Shown: piece after piece, positions 53,901 through 62,432 of the stretch
Position numbering within the stretch: the stretch's first letter is position 1
Layout of the letters: every line of letters begins with the position of its first letter
NCBI GenBank assembly: GCA_033032175.1
Contig: CM065311.1
Coordinates: 1,667,190-1,731,189, forward strand
Length of the DNA stretch: 64,000 nucleotides
Direction of reading: 5' to 3'
Source of the DNA: Saturnia japonica
Lineage: Eukaryota; Arthropoda; Insecta; Lepidoptera; Saturniidae
Made by a program: the position numbers and the translations under genes
Notes under the pieces: generated by a model
What the model was told of the DNA's origin: nothing
The model's input: the letters and a program-made list of their open reading frames with translations, nothing else
Databases searched by the model: none

Positions 53901-56900
53901 TATTGCCTCTCATTTCACTCAAACCATACAGAATATTTCCAACAAACACCATCCATATTGCCAACTTAGCAACTATCACAGAAGCAATATTGGTTTTGTG
54001 CAAATCACATTAAATCTATGGGAAACTAACCGCATTGCGAGATTCCCGTGATTTTCCGCGTCGGATAAGATACGTTCTTAGATTTTCTACTGTGGTTTCG
54101 CGGTCTAACCACTGTTTATCGCTTGGGGCGCTCAAATAAATCTAATGGGTAACGTAGCTAAATGTGTTCTGTATGGAAGTCGTGACAATTTAGCGTGGGG
54201 ACCAGACCCTTTTGTAGATATCACGTTAAATACTTAAAGATCATTGACCCCTTTTCATTGTTTTATATATTTTAATTTTATTTTATCAACTTAAGTATCA
54301 ACAGCTACAATGTATAATTGTACATAACATTCTCTATATTAACAATATAATACGTACATTCTGAAATATTTAATAAATTCAAAAGATTTTTTGTCTTCAA
54401 TAACTTTTCAACATATTTAATATCTATGTATTTTTTAGCCTTATAGTTTCCTGAAACGATCTATTACAGTTTTCTTGCGTAGTTCACAAAGTTTTAATCA
54501 CTCTTTCGATTCCAAACGAAGGTCAAACGGCGTCGTGACTTAAAATGACACAATTAGATCAACGAAATCGAAACACCATTTTACCTATATCTCACACCCA
54601 TTGTAATGCGTTTAAAAGCGTTACAATTGGAATATTAAATTCTAACTGAGGCAGATCGTGATCGAAGTTATGCAAAACTAGTGGCCAATATAAATAGGAA
54701 GCGTGACGTTGGCAAAATATGAAAAGATTTAAACGGTTGTGCAAACTGTCACAAACACAAACAGATGCTTTGAAACAAAGATACATTCTTGAAATCTATT
54801 TTTATTGTATTTTAAAAGTACTGACGTACTAAAAATAAAATATGTCATCATTCAATTTAATCTAGTTTAAATATAGATATAAGATTATGATTATATAGAT
54901 TATGTTTATAGATGCAATTATTATTAATGGAGTACTTAATAATTAAATGATATATATATTTTTTGGATTTAATAAAATATGAGATATGATTTGGTTTTGG
55001 CATGAATCTATGGCCCATAAGAACAACGAGGCTTGGGATGCAAATAAGTTAAAAGGAAAGAAAATAATTCAAAATTTGTCTTTGAATAAACTGCTTCGCA
55101 ATTTTTATAGAAGCTTTGTAATAAATAATAGAATATAGAGTTATTTATAAAGTTATTAAAGAAATACTAAATCTAGATAAGGTACAATTTAATAAAGAGA
55201 TAGTCTATCAATATCTAAAATCGCATGACAAACCCATACATTTATATATACTACATCTATGGATAAACCTATGTGTAGACAATTCTTTATGTTTCCCTGA
55301 AGTAAATATAATTGGACGAAGAAAAAGGTACTACCACCAGTATAATTTATTGGAGATCATCACCAAAAAGTTATAAGAATATTGAAATACTATTTCGTGT
55401 ATTTTTCCTTTATGATTGATTGTAATAACCCAAGTGAGTCAGAAGTATACATTAAACACTTGGATAACTAAATCCTTGGAATGCAAAGTTTTCGGAATTG
55501 CATAAACGGTTGAAAGATTTGAATACGTATTTGAAAACAAAATAACACACGACATCTTGTTTGGCTAAAATTACTTAGTCATTAAATTATGCAAATTTTT
55601 ATAATTGACAAACGCGTTTTAATATTCCTGTGATTCATACACGTATGACCTAAAAATATGTTTAGAATACAAAGCATTTTTTGTGTGCAATTGCCGCATA
55701 TCAGTCATTTAAAAACATACGTTTAAAATATTGAATTAGCATTCCGGTCATCGGTTGAACTAATCTGGATTCTAATCCCGTTGCGACATAGCGTCTACGG
55801 TATTTCCACGTAAAGTAACATCTTTTAAGCTGGAATTGTATGTAAAATAAAGTTTTTTTTATCTCAACCATATCTACGCATTGAAATATATTGGAATTTA
55901 AAAAATTTGCTGTACAAATAGGTATAAAAATATATTTACTGGGTGCTTAATTAAACCTAATCGATTTAATCTTGAGTAAAATAATACAATTGCCTAACCG
56001 AAATCTGCACGTACTTTTCTGGTCTTTCTTTTATGTAACATTTACTGTTGTTCTTACCAGCCTATACGGTGTCTTCGAACGATTAACTCTCCTGGTCGTA
56101 CGTATATATCTAAAGGGATTACAAAATAAATATTAAAGCCACTTTCTGTGTGCACATTAATCAAAAATATGATGCGTTGATAATTGATTCCATTTTTAGA
56201 TTCAGTAAGATGAATAAAAGTTTTTTTAAGTTATTTTAAAATTTTTACTTTAAACTTTCTGAGGGTATTACCGGAAGAATCATCTTAAGCAAGTTTTACT
56301 GTCAAAAATGTATTATAATAGGAGGATCATTGCGTCAATGATGGTAATCTCCCTTCTGGTATATTCAATAATAAATAAAAACACTATTAAATTAAACATA
56401 GGTCCCTTACACGTAAATTGGAATGATTTTTTTTTCTCGTCTATCCCATCGTGTAGGGTATCGTTAGGTAGGTCTTTCAAAAATATTAGGGATGCTAGTA
56501 AACCAATGTTCTATTCAGGAATGTGTTTGCTAAATATTAAGCTTTAAAAAGTGCTAACTTTTGTTAGAGTCGTGTCCCAAGCCAGCTTGTTTTTGGATAT
56601 GTTGAAAAAATTTATGATAGTATTAATATATGCAATGAATTTAAATGGATACATTTTGGCAATTTTTAAACATTAGTAATAGACCAAGTAAGATTTTTAG
56701 GGGTATATTCATTTGAAAACTTACCTGGAGAACTGGAACATTTTGGAATAAATGAAGTTTACAGTGATTAAATAAAACTCTTACATTGATTAACAAACGA
56801 TTACAATAATAACGGAGTGCAATAAATGTTGCATCACTTATATTTCTGTTAACAATTCTAAACTATAATATGTAGTCGTGAAGAGAAAAGATTGCCATTC

Positions 56901-59900
56901 AAAGTGCACATCACGAATTCATGCAGCTTGGTTGCATAACCCACTAAATGTAACCAATTACTGTATAAATATACTTTTGTTCTAAAAATATTTAGACCTT
57001 CGCTAGGATGTAAGTGTCTTATGTTTTACGCTATTGTGTTATGTAAATTAGGATATTTGAAATTTTTGCATTTTTTTTAATGATTACTAATATTTCCAAC
57101 AATTATTATATAGTCCTGTAATAGTATGTATAAAATATAGACTCTAATTTTGGAAAATATAGACTCTAATTTTGGAGTAAACAAGGCGCGAATGCTTATT
57201 TATGTTATCTAAGAAATCTATGATGTTCATGACGGCCCAAGTGAATTTGTTTTGTTTTGTGAAGTAACCCGACCCTGATGGTTTATTAAAAGAAAAAGAA
57301 AAAGTTCTCGTTACAAAAATAGATATTTTTTTTTTAGTCATTTGAATGTAAAGAAAACTATTTCATACAGAAATTCACCAAAAAAAAAACCATCGAAGTG
57401 AAATCTTTTACACAGAAATATATATTTTATACCGGCAAGCGCCCGTGATTTCATTCACGTTAATTATAATATAAAAATAGAAATAAAACTCAGGGAGGAT
57501 GTAGCTTTCTACAGTAAAATATTTTTTTTATTCGGCTAAGTAGTTCCAGATTACCTCTATTTCTTGATTTACTTTCTACGAATAAACAAACGTCACTTTT
57601 TTCTGACAACAGTATAAATATAGATAAGACAATGTTTCTTTAACACATATGCAATTTTTATTTGACAGTTCAAAGACCGATGGACATAAAGAACCGTCCT
57701 CGTATACCGATCCCTGATGAAGACCCATACAGCATCGCGAGCTCCAACGCCAACGGCTCAGGGTCCAGCGGTAGCTCTGGAGGTTACGGGCTTGGGAACG
57801 GACACGGCAACGGGCATGGTGTGGTGGCTGCAACTAGGGAGCAACTCATGATGCAAATGGGACAACGAAGAGGAGAGAAGCCGCCCAACCTTCCACCCAG
57901 GGAAAATGGCTATGGACCTGCTGATATTCCCAAGGTTAGTGATATGTAAACAATATTGTGTGTTTCGATCCTATGAAACTTTAGTAATATGTATTACTTT
58001 TAATAATTGTAGTAATATATGTTCCCAAAATTCCAAACCTGGGAGAGGTTACCCCCTCGGGGGTAAAATCAATGTCCAGCGGGGTAACTAGGTTTTTACA
58101 AGACAAAAGTGCATCGACAATAATCGGCAGTACATACTTTAACTAACTAAATATATAATTTTAATTATATTTTAATCTATGTAAAACAGCCATTTATTAT
58201 GATTAATTAAGACTGTTTTTTTTATGTTTTGGTTTTCTCTATGATAGAAGTTGTAAATGAGTTTTTCTAATAGTTTGTAGGGGTAACACGATTGAAAAGA
58301 TTAGGAACCACTGATATATTTAGTTCAATTTCAAAGTACATTTATTTTGTATTTTTTTTTATCTACATAAAAAAAGCACTATTCCCAAACACAGCAGAAA
58401 TATCAAGTATAAATTCATAGGTAAGATAAAGCGTCACGATTGCGCAGAACCTTATCGGTTGGATTATGTAAACAAATTTCTAAAAATTGCCTGTCTAGAT
58501 ATTTCGATCCTTCTTTTGAACGTTATCGGTATATAATAAATCAATCTACGTTTGTCTACTTTAATAAGAATAAATTATTTTACTGTAAAAGATATTTTAT
58601 TACTCACGAGTGTAGCATTATTATTGCACTAAATAAACTGTTTCAGCTTATTTTCTCCATAGAGATTTACAATGTAACAGAAAATTAAATACCATCACAA
58701 TAACATAATTGATTACCCTTTAAAAAAATGATTAAACGTAGTAAAAAGCCCTTTATAATTCGTCAAATAAGGCAATTCTGTGATTGAAAAATAAAGTTGC
58801 TTCTTTCATTGCATTTTAATATAAAATGCGGTTACCGGTTACCCATTGCTAGAGTAATTTTCGAAGTGAAAATTGCAAATTATTTTAGTACGCATCATAT
58901 TATCATATTTTTGTTGTAGCATGAATGATTTTATTACAATAATTTACTTATATTTTTATGGACTATTTGCAATCACTTTCGTACGTATTATCGAATGTCT
59001 TATTCTCCGTTTCCAATTACTCCGTACATTAAAAAATAAATTGTTTTGTAATTGGTTCATCAGGACAATCATAAGTTTATACTTTTTGTCTTTTTATATA
59101 TTAAGTGGTCAACTTATAGACACCAATTTAGTGATCTTAAATCCCATGTAGATTTTATTTACATAACTAGCTGTGCCCGTGACTTCGCTCACGCGAATCT
59201 TGCTCTCTCGCTTCCGGAAATTTTAAAGACAAAAATGCTTATTTTGGGTGTTTCTTAGAAGATATGCGTATACTTTCACAGATTTCTTTGTAGGTCTTTT
59301 TAATGTCTACAATTGTTTAGTACATTAATTTGCTATATATTTTATGGTTTACTCAGCATAAGCCATTTAAGCACCCGAATTTGTTTCACCATGACCAGTT
59401 TTTTTTTATATTTGCGTCACCCTAATTCTTTTTCTAAAATACAAGTAGCCTAAGTTACTCCCTATAAATTCAGCTATCTACCAAAGAAAGTCCCGTCAAA
59501 ATCGATCCAACCGTTTCGGAGATTACCCGGAACAAACAGACTAACATACAATATTTTTTAAATGGGTGTTTTTTTTAAAGTATCGTATATACTTTCATAT
59601 GCATTTAGTAAAAAGCTGGTATTTTGACATTACAAACAGAAACTTTAATTTAATAGTTGTATAGATTACCATACTATTAACCTATTTTTAGAAAATTATT
59701 TACATCAGCAATAGTGCAATGCCAGGAAAGTCGCATTCAAATTCACATTAAACACTGAAATAGTACCTATGTTAATAGAGAGTTTATTGTCTAATTCTGA
59801 CGAGTCTTATTTGTAGTGGAGTCACTGTTGCAGATAGAGAGACTATGAAAGGAGTCTAGTGTTTCGACTGTGTTCATTCTTCATTTTCAAATTTCACTTC

Positions 59901-62432
59901 TTCTCTGAACCAGTATAAAAGAACTATGGTGCATAAAATATGATTTATTTGAAAGGTTTGAAAATTATGATTATTTCTTTATTACGTTTTTCGGTGTAAG
60001 CTTATTCAATGTTCCAGATAAAGATATTAACTAAATCATGCGACATTAATCAAGAGAAAATTTAATCCAACTCTTGCCAACTCTCCTTGAAAAAAGTTTC
60101 ACCAAATACATTAAGCGCTGATAAGTGTACATTTTATGCAAATTGTAATTCAAAATGTCTGCCTTATGAATAATATGGTCCTTTCGTTCTTAATCAGTGT
60201 ACAAGTCACCCTTGAAATATATAGCATGATCTTAATATCAGTTACATATCTTAATGATGAAGTAATTGAAGAAAGTAACAATGAGATTTTAGACAAAAAT
60301 ATTCTTCTATAGTAACTAATTTTAATAGTAAAAATGCTATCATAAAAAGTAACTTTTTCATACTCAAAGTTTCTCAGCAAATAGATATTTGGTAAATATT
60401 AGTACGTACTCGTAGAACTTTGTATACATATAATATTTGCATTGCATAAAAAACTTTCTTCGGAAAAGGAAACAAGTGTTTATATCGATTGTGTTAATAA
60501 ATGACGATTATCAGATGTAATATAAAAGTGTAGGTATGGGCGTAGACGGAGTTAAACAAGGAGTGGCAAAATATTGTATTTATATTATCGTCGATTTTAT
60601 AAAAGTAAAAAATAATTAAAATCTTTATCATTATTAATAGGAAGTAAATTTATAGACTAAATAATAAATTTTAAAACCTCGCGTAAAGGCGTTGGACTAC
60701 TTATGTTTATCTAAGCCTTTATAATTAAGATGAAGAATAGAGTATTTTTAACTATACGTAGTATAAAGACGCTTCTCGCTGTATGTCCCTATGTATGCTT
60801 CAATCTTTTAGACTACGTAACTAATATGAATGCGGTTTTCACTATCATTTAGAGAATTCTTTACGATAGGTTTATAAATATACAAAACATTTCAAGTAAG
60901 TCTTCGTATAGTAGAGAAAATCAATTATTTGTAATCAAGTCGTCAAAAAATGAATTTCGGGAGTAAGTGCACTATTCATAAACATGAAGTTACATAACAT
61001 ACCATCACGCCTGTATCCCCGAAGTGTTATGCAGAGGTGTACACCCACATTTCGCCGGGTATGTTTTAGGTCTCATGTAATAGGGGGCGAACCTATTGCC
61101 ATTAATCGGGCACAAAGCGAAACTCCGAGCTTCTACTGATAATTTCATAGAAACACCCAATAACATTTTGCTCGACTTGGGAATCGAACCTAAGACCTTA
61201 AGCATAGCAGTTGCGCTTAGGAACACTACGCTAGAGGCAGTTATCAAGTTATGAACTATCAATATTAAAGCGATAAACTCTAAAAACAAGCTTGTTTAAA
61301 CATAAAGTACACCGCTTTGTAAATTGTATCTGTGCGAAGCTGGGACGGGTCACTAGTCTTTCAATAATTTACATTTCATCACTAGTTATTAAATAATAAC
61401 TTATCAGATCTGAAAAAAGGTGCAAGTTCAATCCGATTAACGCCTGTCGGTTTCAACTTCTTGTCAGATAGTTGTATACACGTCGAATCGCAACTAAGGT
61501 GTCATACAATGGTAGGCACAGCGGGGTGGATATCGTATCGTATCTCAGATTTCATCTTATTTCTATCCGAGATAAATGATTGTTAATATCAGATTGTCGG
61601 CATTCGGTCTCCTATTGGTTTACCTAAAAGCAGTGTAGCCACGAGAGCGCGTGTGACGTTGAACAAATGAACAATGTCTTTTGTGTGTCTGTTAACCTTC
61701 ACTTTTAAGCTATACGTTTGGTATGTTTTGTAAACTGAATGTAATCATTTAGATTAGTTCACATTGATTTAATATAAAGATAGAAATTCTAGGAATACAC
61801 TTTGACAAATTTCTTGGTTGTTCCGTTAAAAGTATTTGCGTATACCTTAAAATACGTACAAAAACAATTTTTAGATGATTTATGTGAATGAAATACTTTA
61901 TGGGAAACTAAATACAATATTTTGTTTTTGTCTTATTCTGGGGCCTTAGTGATTTTTTCTTGTTAAATTGCTCGCAAAAATTTTTATGTGTATCAATTTT
62001 TATTCTTCTTTTATTTTGCCGCTGTCAGTTTACAAGGTAAAATATTGTAAAGTGCCCACGCTTTTATTTTATAACGTGTGTGCTTTAGATGTGAATTACA
62101 TGTTTTATGCATTCCTAGACCCTCGTCTTCGGATGCAAAACATTGTGCTATTTCGGATGTTCCTCCGGGACATTTATTCCATGTGTATAGTGTAACTTGT
62201 CTGTAATATCAACACGACAAGCTTGTTTAACATTCTGAATTTAAACCAAGGTTTCTTGTGCTAAGACATGTAAACTTCTAAACCCGGAACAAATTACATG
62301 TCCGTGTTGCGTTCGTAATGTAACTTGTTTAATTTGGATTTCAGCCGGACTACGACGATTTGGAATCAAACGGGCGTGTACCGACGCAGTTCCCTCGAGG
62401 CAAATCTGACAAAGGCAAAGAGAAGAAATATG
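35890..62432 (+). CDS. Expansion-like Smad/MH2-domain protein, internal part of the gene (five exons)
   Basis: Five exons with AG acceptors and GT donors join in one frame (35890-35962, 39536-39703, 45901-46099, 57669-57934, 62345-62432), giving about 264 residues. The first three exons align with most of a Smad MH2 domain: [12 protein letters not shown] matches the ..HIG.GV.. turn, SKSSVFVKS matches [19 protein letters not shown] matches KIF....F, and LSAVAFVK...[10 protein letters not shown] matches the terminal strand and helix. No MH1 domain is present. After the MH2 domain come a Gly/Ser/Asn/His-rich linker, the proline motif PPNLPPRE and a charged stretch. An MH2 domain without MH1 followed by a long tail is the architecture of Drosophila Expansion, which acts in tracheal and epithelial morphogenesis. 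The first 60 or so MH2 residues, the start and the 3' end are not found. Introns are 3573, 6197, 11569 and 4410 bp. An ordinary R-Smad is unlikely, because the L3-loop region is different. Confidence 0.72.
35963..39535 (+). other. intron 1 of the recognised MH2 exons
   Basis: This 3573-bp intron contains the LINE 3' end at 36047-36290. A scrap at 38040-38160 (AAATTCGACCCCTAAGAGGA, GTTTGTATGAAAATCCG) matches a widespread insect repeat, and a poly-T tract lies near 38362-38379. Otherwise it is AT-rich and empty. Confidence 0.6.
36040..36290 (+). mobile_element. 3' end of a non-LTR retrotransposon
   Basis: One frame reads [18 protein letters not shown] and [14 protein letters not shown], then a stop at 36168-36170. 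This is the typical C-terminal tail of insect LINE reverse transcriptase ORFs (RTARLWN.LP.SVF...YN). The following 100 bases look like its 3' UTR and include AATAAAAC. The element is 5'-truncated, with no reverse transcriptase core upstream. Confidence 0.65.
39536..39703 (+). CDS. MH2 gene, second recognised exon
   Basis: The acceptor TTTCTACAG and donor GTATGTG enclose 56 in-frame codons in phase 0, starting [16 protein letters not shown]. The ATG at 39551 is internal, because the five codons before it (GVKIK) continue the MH2 alignment directly from the upstream exon. The stretch between SSVFVKST and [13 protein letters not shown] corresponds to the variable loop before the KIF/VKIF strand of Smads. 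Confidence 0.85.
41098..41295 (+). repeat. dispersed AACCGGCTTC repeat, copy 3
   Basis: It begins TTAACCGGCTTCAAAAAAAG and includes CCTCAAGGGTGGTCCCATTT and TTGGCATTAGACCTTG. It is the forward counterpart of the copies at 22430-22630 and 28020-28235. Confidence 0.65.
42785..42900 (+). repeat. SINE body fragment
   Basis: It contains GGTAGCATGCTGTGCC and CAGCTGCCGGAACATACC, shared in diverged form with 33225-33330. Confidence 0.4.
43625..44215 (+). repeat. dispersed CTAGCGGTGTGCCCGCGGCT repeat
   Basis: The 5' edge reads ATAACTAGCGGTGTGCCCGC and the 3' edge ends in an AAACAAACAGATAGACAAAA tail. Internal blocks of the type TTTTCATCAAAATCGGTTGA recur three times in diverged form. Insects carry many such repeats, but the class is not certain. 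A related copy lies at 59164-59565 and a scrap at 57429-57460. Confidence 0.6.
44377..44577. mobile_element. MITE with 26-bp perfect terminal inverted repeats
   Basis: The arms at 44384-44409 and 44542-44567 are exact reverse complements across 26 bases, with core CTCCTCCGGGATGAAAAG. Imperfect pairing extends outward (GTAAACA against GTTTACAA read inward). The 130-base interior carries two CTCCCGGTGA repeats and a GTGCGCATGCGCGTAC palindrome. No transposase is present, so the element would be non-autonomous. An open frame crossing it (44232-44507) is incidental. Confidence 0.8.
44905..45162 (-). repeat. tRNA-derived SINE, family A copy 2
   Basis: On the - strand, the head is followed by box B-like TGTTCGATTCCCAGATCG, then GGGGTTTTCTAGGAAATTC, CCTATTATATGGGACC and the tail block GATACAGGCGAGAGACC. 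It is colinear with the copies at 18208 and 61000. Confidence 0.85.
45901..46099 (+). CDS. MH2 gene, third recognised exon (end of MH2 domain)
   Basis: The acceptor CTTTTCTCAG and donor GTAAGT bound 66 codons plus one base. The peptide begins [15 protein letters not shown] and ends [10 protein letters not shown]. It covers the last MH2 helices: [16 protein letters not shown] and [11 protein letters not shown] occupy the places of the Smad RMSFVKGWG and CWIEIHL segments. The Smad L3 loop (KGWG plus basic residues) is replaced by the acidic KSESDLLE. The domain-final Pro pair resembles the Smad ending before SSxS, but no SSxS follows. Confidence 0.88.
46690..46800 (+). mobile_element. non-LTR retrotransposon 3'-UTR fragment
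   Basis: GCAGGCCAGCATGACAACAG and GGTCGCCGTTGTGTTAAGAT match the region after the stop codon in the element at 36047-36290 (GACAGCCGCGATGG, GTCGCTGTTGTGTTTTAATT). The segment contains the near-palindrome GCGACCGCCGATG...TCGGCGGTCGC. Confidence 0.5.
47290..47345 (+). repeat. SINE body fragment
   Basis: GAAGGGAAACATCGTAAGG and AAACCATAGCATTGTGATG match the body of the SINE at 8985-9290. Confidence 0.4.
48574..48579 (-). terminator. probable poly(A) signal of the trypsin gene
   Basis: AATAAA occurs on the - strand about 71 bases after the trypsin stop codon. An alternative ATTAAA lies at 48642-48647, almost touching the stop. Confidence 0.5.
48650..48946 (-). CDS. trypsin exon 4 (catalytic Ser)
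   Basis: The acceptor AACTTTACAG precedes 98 codons and a TAA. It encodes [32 protein letters not shown] and the C-terminal helix FTTWIQANA. Confidence 0.96.
   Translation of the reverse strand, partial: WQGSPSEQLRHVQIWTVNQSVCATRYAELRRTITANMLCSGWLDVGGRDQCQGDSGGPLYHNGIVVGVCSWGERCALARYPGVNARVSRFTTWIQANA
48650..50563 (-). CDS. trypsin precursor, complete four-exon gene (256 aa)
   Basis: A secreted S1-family serine protease, probably a larval midgut digestive trypsin cutting after Arg or Lys. Four exons (50563-50515, 49891-49723, 49417-49162, 48946-48650) total 771 bases including stop and splice in perfect phase. Residues 1-16 are a signal peptide ([16 protein letters not shown]). Residues 17-24 (AVPSNPQR) are the activation peptide, cut before IVGG (25-28). 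The triad is His70 (TAAHC), Asp115 (DNDIG) and Ser213 (GDSGGP), and Asp207, six residues before the serine, gives trypsin specificity. Segments such as [36 protein letters not shown] and [10 protein letters not shown] are hallmarks of lepidopteran trypsins. Seven Cys are present; six fit three conserved S1 disulfides and Cys227 appears unpaired. No frameshift or stop interrupts it. It lies antisense within an intron of the MH2 gene. Confidence 0.96.
49162..49417 (-). CDS. trypsin exon 3 (catalytic Asp)
   Basis: The acceptor ATTTTTTCAG and donor GTGAGT bound 256 bases. The exon encodes [27 protein letters not shown] with the catalytic Asp, and ends AAGWGTTS. Confidence 0.96.
49723..49891 (-). 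CDS. trypsin exon 2 (activation site and catalytic His)
   Basis: The acceptor TATTTCTAG and donor GTAAGT bound 169 bases. The exon encodes the propeptide, RIVGG, the CGGSIL strand and TAAHCP, ending with two bases (CA) of a split His codon. Confidence 0.95.
50515..50563 (-). CDS. trypsin exon 1 (signal peptide)
   Basis: The ATG at 50563 opens 16 codons plus one G and ends at donor G|GTACGT. The start is supported by the textbook signal peptide and by a TATA box 40-47 bases upstream. Confidence 0.92.
50603..50610 (-). promoter_or_regulatory. TATA box of the trypsin gene
   Basis: TATAAATA on the - strand lies 40-47 bases upstream of the ATG, so transcription would start about 10-20 bases before the ATG. 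A very short 5' UTR is typical of insect digestive protease genes. Confidence 0.7.
50650..53640. other. gene-free part of intron 3
   Basis: AT-rich sequence. The - strand frame at 51666-51881 (71 codons, including [16 protein letters not shown]) is not recognised and lacks splice support. Confidence 0.4.
53641..54115. other. unassigned block with a 112-codon + frame (53713-54051) and edge inverted repeats
   Basis: The block opens with the hairpin AGACCGCA..TGCGGTCT (53654-53677) and closes near CGCGGTCT (about 54098-54105), giving a short inverted AGACCGC at its edges. The open frame between them starts [17 protein letters not shown] and resembles no known family. It could be a small non-autonomous element, but the evidence is weak. 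Confidence 0.25.
54116..57428. other. gene-free part of intron 3
   Basis: Very AT-rich with nothing recognised. Confidence 0.4.
57429..57460 (+). repeat. scrap of the GTGCCCGCGGCT-type repeat
   Basis: ACCGGCAAGCGCCCGTGATT followed by CATTCACGTTAAT parallels the opening of the repeat at 59164 (GCTGTGCCCGTGACTTCGC, TCACGCGAAT). Confidence 0.4.
57669..57934 (+). CDS. MH2 gene, fourth recognised exon (low-complexity linker)
   Basis: The acceptor TTTGACAG and donor GTTAGT enclose 266 bases. With the T carried over from the previous exon they give 89 codons beginning [20 protein letters not shown] segment rich in Asn, Gly, Ser and His (around [16 protein letters not shown]) follows, and the exon closes with [19 protein letters not shown] content is high compared with flanking introns, as expected for coding sequence. 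PNLPPR fits the class II SH3-ligand pattern PxxPxR. The frame on the opposite strand (57576-57833) is a shadow. Confidence 0.85.
59164..59565 (+). repeat. dispersed CTAGCTGTGCCCGTGACT repeat
   Basis: It opens TAACTAGCTGTGCCCGTGAC and ends with the block CCGTCAAAATCGATCCAACC, TTTCGGAGATTACCCGG and AACAAACAGACTAACATAC. Both ends are characteristic of a repeat abundant in many insects. It lacks coding capacity. A related copy lies at 43625-44215. Confidence 0.65.
61000..61243 (-). repeat. tRNA-derived SINE, family A copy 3
   Basis: On the - strand: box A-like TCTAGCGTAGTGTTCC, box B-like TTAGGTTCGATTCCCAAG, then GGGTGTTTCTATGAAATT, TAGGTTCGCCCCC and the tail GGGGATACAGGCGTGATGG. The box spacing and the shared body identify it with the copies at 18208 and 44905. 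Confidence 0.85.
62345..62432 (+). CDS. MH2 gene, fifth recognised exon
   Basis: The acceptor TTGGATTTCAG and donor GTAAGC enclose 29 codons plus one base. The peptide reads [17 protein letters not shown] and then the basic [12 protein letters not shown]. It joins the preceding exon in phase (..ADIPK|PDYDD..). The next exon should start in phase 1 and was not recognised before 64000, so the C-terminus is probably outside the window. Confidence 0.75.

Larger units (their letters stand above)
46100..57668 (+). other. intron 3 of the recognised MH2 exons, host of the nested trypsin gene
   Basis: This is the longest recognised intron (11569 bp). Besides the antisense trypsin at 48650-50563 it contains a LINE 3'-UTR fragment (46690-46800), a SINE body fragment (47290-47345) and otherwise AT-rich sequence. 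From 50650 to 57420 no exon or clear repeat is recognised except a small inverted repeat at 53654-53677. Confidence 0.6.
57935..62344 (+). other. intron 4 of the recognised MH2 exons
   Basis: This 4410-bp intron contains repeats at 59164-59565 and 61000-61243, and a scrap near 60760-60850 (TGTATGTCCCTATGTATGC) of a common insect repeat. The rest is AT-rich with no exon recognised. Confidence 0.6.

Noticed and set aside
57576..57833. 85-codon - strand frame opposite the low-complexity exon
   Set aside because: It is a shadow of the + strand exon at 57669-57934, which has splice sites and phase consistent with its neighbours.
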